From Thiomicrorhabdus sp041583835 (GTDB taxonomy: Bacteria > Pseudomonadota > Gammaproteobacteria > Thiomicrospirales > Thiomicrospiraceae), in contig NZ_JBFHFC010000003.1 in assembly GCF_041583835.1 (NCBI RefSeq), positions 62,001 through 126,000 of the forward strand: a stretch of DNA of 64,000 nucleotides, in the 5' to 3' direction. Shown piece by piece: positions 62,550 to 64,000 of this stretch. The translations under genes and the position numbers were made by a program. Position 1 is the stretch's first letter. Each line of letters opens with the position of its first letter. The notes beneath the pieces are model-generated. The model did no database searches, was not told the origin of the DNA, and worked only from the letters and a program-made list of their open reading frames with translations.

Positions 62550-63578
62550 CTAATGATCTTGTGCTGTAGTTTGGTGTTTAATCAATTTCGAAACTTCGGA
62601 AGAAATTCTGTCTGGGACATTCTTACTTACTTCCAAACGAGCCTCGGCAATAGCATGCAGAAACGAAAACTGATCCGCTCCGCCATGACTTTTGATCACG
62701 ATTTTTCTCAAACCCAACAAAGAAGCTCCATTATAACGTCTTGGATCGACTTTATCCTTAAACGACTTCAAAACCGGATAAGCAAGAACCGCAATTAACT
62801 TCGTCAACAAATTCTTCTTGAAGGCATCTTTCAGGTAGTAGGAGATCATTTTCGCGACGCCTTCACTGGCTTTAAGCGCGATATTGCCGTCAAAACCGTC
62901 ACACGTCACAACATCGGAACGACCTTTATAAATGTCGTCACCTTCAACATAACCGATGTAATTGATTTTTGTATTCTGCAATATCTGATGGGCATCTTTA
63001 ATACGCTGATGCCCTTTAATTTCCTCTTCGCCGATATTCAACAGCCCGACACTAGGATTCGGATTGTCATCCACGGCCTGAGCCAACACCGAGCCCATAA
63101 CGGCAAACTGCGCAAGGGTTTCGCCGTCAACGCCGACATTCGCCCCTAAATCCAACACATGCACATGCCCTTTCATCGTCGGCATAGAGGTACATATAGC
63201 CGGACGGTCAACATCGGGAAGCGTTTTCAAGACAAATTTAGCCACGGCCATCAAAGCGCCGGTATTCCCTGCGCTAACGCAAGCATGTGCCTGATCGTCC
63301 TTAACTAAATTAAGGGCAATACGCATAGACGATTGACGTTTATTTCTTAATGCCTTGGAAGGAAGGTCGTCCATTTCAACCACTTGATCAGCGTGTTGAA
63401 CGGTAACTCGGTTCGCATCATATTGATGCTTGGACAACTCAGCATTGATCAGGTCTTCTTTACCGACCAGGATAATGTGAATATCAGAAAATTTGGATAG
63501 TGCATCTAGTGAAGCTGGAACGGTGACCGAGATGCCGTGATCACCGCCCATCGCATCGATGGCAATATTAATACTCAA
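62550..63578 (-). CDS. plsX: Acyl-ACP:phosphate acyltransferase (PlsX)
   Basis: A 342-residue PlsX, which makes acyl-phosphate from acyl-ACP for phospholipid synthesis. Signatures are IAIDAMGGDHGI at the start, VSAGNTGALMAVAKF, LDLGANVGVDGETL and DVVTCDGFDGNIALKASEG. It is 6 bases after rpmF, the usual rpmF-plsX-fabH order. Confidence 0.97.
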   Translation of the reverse strand: MSINIAIDAMGGDHGISVTVPASLDALSKFSDIHIILVGKEDLINAELSKHQYDANRVTVQHADQVVEMDDLPSKALRNKRQSSMRIALNLVKDDQAHACVSAGNTGALMAVAKFVLKTLPDVDRPAICTSMPTMKGHVHVLDLGANVGVDGETLAQFAVMGSVLAQAVDDNPNPSVGLLNIGEEEIKGHQRIKDAHQILQNTKINYIGYVEGDDIYKGRSDVVTCDGFDGNIALKASEGVAKMISYYLKDAFKKNLLTKLIAVLAYPVLKSFKDKVDPRRYNGASLLGLRKIVIKSHGGADQFSFLHAIAEARLEVSKNVPDRISSEVSKLIKHQTTAQDH

Positions 63579-63584
63579 GACAAC

Positions 63585-63761
63585 TTAGCCTTTATCTTGA
63601 ACGACTTTTTTGCCTTTGTAATAACCATCTGCAGTAACGTGGTGACGACGGTGAACTTCACCACTTGTTTCGTCAACAGTCAAAGAAGGTGCAGTTAGAG
63701 CATCGTGAGAACGACGCATACCACGTCTTGATGGGGTTTTACGACTCTTTTGAACAGCCAT
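63585..63761 (-). CDS. rpmF: 50S ribosomal protein L32
   Basis: A 58-residue L32: it begins MAVQKSRKTPSRRGMRRSHD, has ALTAPSLTVDETSGEVHRRH and ends in a Lys-rich GYYKGKKVV. It lacks the zinc cysteines found in some other lineages. AGGAGAT lies just upstream. It sits between the yceD-like gene and plsX. Confidence 0.96.
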   Translation of the reverse strand: MAVQKSRKTPSRRGMRRSHDALTAPSLTVDETSGEVHRRHHVTADGYYKGKKVVQDKG

Positions 63762-63784
63762 GTCAATCTCCTAAATTAATCAAT

Positions 63785-64000
63785 CTATTTCTTCAACCCT
63801 TGCAATACTGCAAACGGGTTGGGTTTCCGAGAACTCTCTTCTTCCGAAGCGCTCTCCAATTCATTTTCTTCATCCGTTGTAGATTCAGAAGTATTTTCAT
63901 ACTCTATTGAGCTTCCGTCCTTAACAGGCGCAAGCGGCACGCTTAACAGCAGCTCATCTTCAACCCATTCCGGCAACGAGACTTTTTCTTCAACAAGCTC
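63785..64000 (-). CDS. yceD: YceD/DUF177 family protein, C-terminal part
   Basis: The reading frame is open to the window edge, so only the last 71 codons are seen. WVEDELLLSVPLAPV followed by an acidic stretch and a conserved PNPFAVLQGLKK end is typical of the YceD/DUF177 C-terminus. The family, encoded beside rpmF, is linked to 23S rRNA accumulation. The TTG at 63976 is an internal leucine, not the start. Confidence 0.88.
   Translation of the reverse strand, partial: ELVEEKVSLPEWVEDELLLSVPLAPVKDGSSIEYENTSESTTDEENELESASEEESSRKPNPFAVLQGLKK

Overview
The window is a typical stretch of gammaproteobacterial chromosome, moderate in GC and densely coded, with one accessory-looking region in the middle. 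The plsX-fabH-fabD-fabG-acpP-fabF-pabB-pabC-mltG-tmk-holB-tatD run, the divergent fur/bamE pair beside rnfH-ratA and smpB-ssrA, and grpE-dnaK-dnaJ-dapB-carA-carB-greA are all gammaproteobacterial arrangements. HrcA/CIRCE control alongside a sigma-32-like dnaK promoter, glycolate oxidase next to a class V glyoxylate aminotransferase, and several cyclic-di-GMP and chemotaxis genes fit an autotrophic aquatic lineage such as Thiomicrospira, Hydrogenovibrio or Thiomicrorhabdus. That assignment is inference; there is no rRNA here to test it.

Layout. 1-8.7 kb: a loose set (DUF302, secreted MBL-fold hydrolase, YaiI family, VIT/CCC1 family, atypical pyruvate kinase, cytochrome b561 type, DUF2237, ROK kinase, methyltransferase, DUF455). 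8.3-20.8 kb: one long minus-strand block, hrcA-grpE-dnaK-dnaJ-dapB-carA-carB-greA-DUF4149 plus a small exported protein. 20.8-23.4 kb: nadK-recN. 23.5-30.1 kb: one-carbon and glycolate metabolism (fhs; glcD-glcE-glcF divergent from an aminotransferase), which would oxidise glycolate to glyoxylate and aminate it to glycine. 30.2-34.6 kb: fur, bamE, rnfH, ratA, smpB and the tmRNA gene. 34.6-43.7 kb: signalling and accessory genes (periplasmic binding lipoprotein with a GGDEF-EAL protein, poly-HAMP chemoreceptor) and glutamate dehydrogenase. 43.7-49.3 kb: a repeat-marked region next to a tRNA-Pro/Arg/His operon. 49.5-64 kb: folD, an ABC exporter and the fatty-acid/folate/replication cluster, ending in rpmF and the edge of a yceD-like gene.

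The part most worth attention is 43.9-49.0 kb. At least three partial copies of the 3' half of tRNA-His lie in the tRNA's own orientation downstream of the intact gene. They bracket two two-gene segments: a periplasmic binding protein with a diguanylate cyclase, and a pair of unrecognised genes. An 81-bp direct repeat, about 89% identical, flanks the whole. No integrase is visible. This looks like serial insertion at the tRNA-His 3' end, with cargo genes bounded by att-like repeats.
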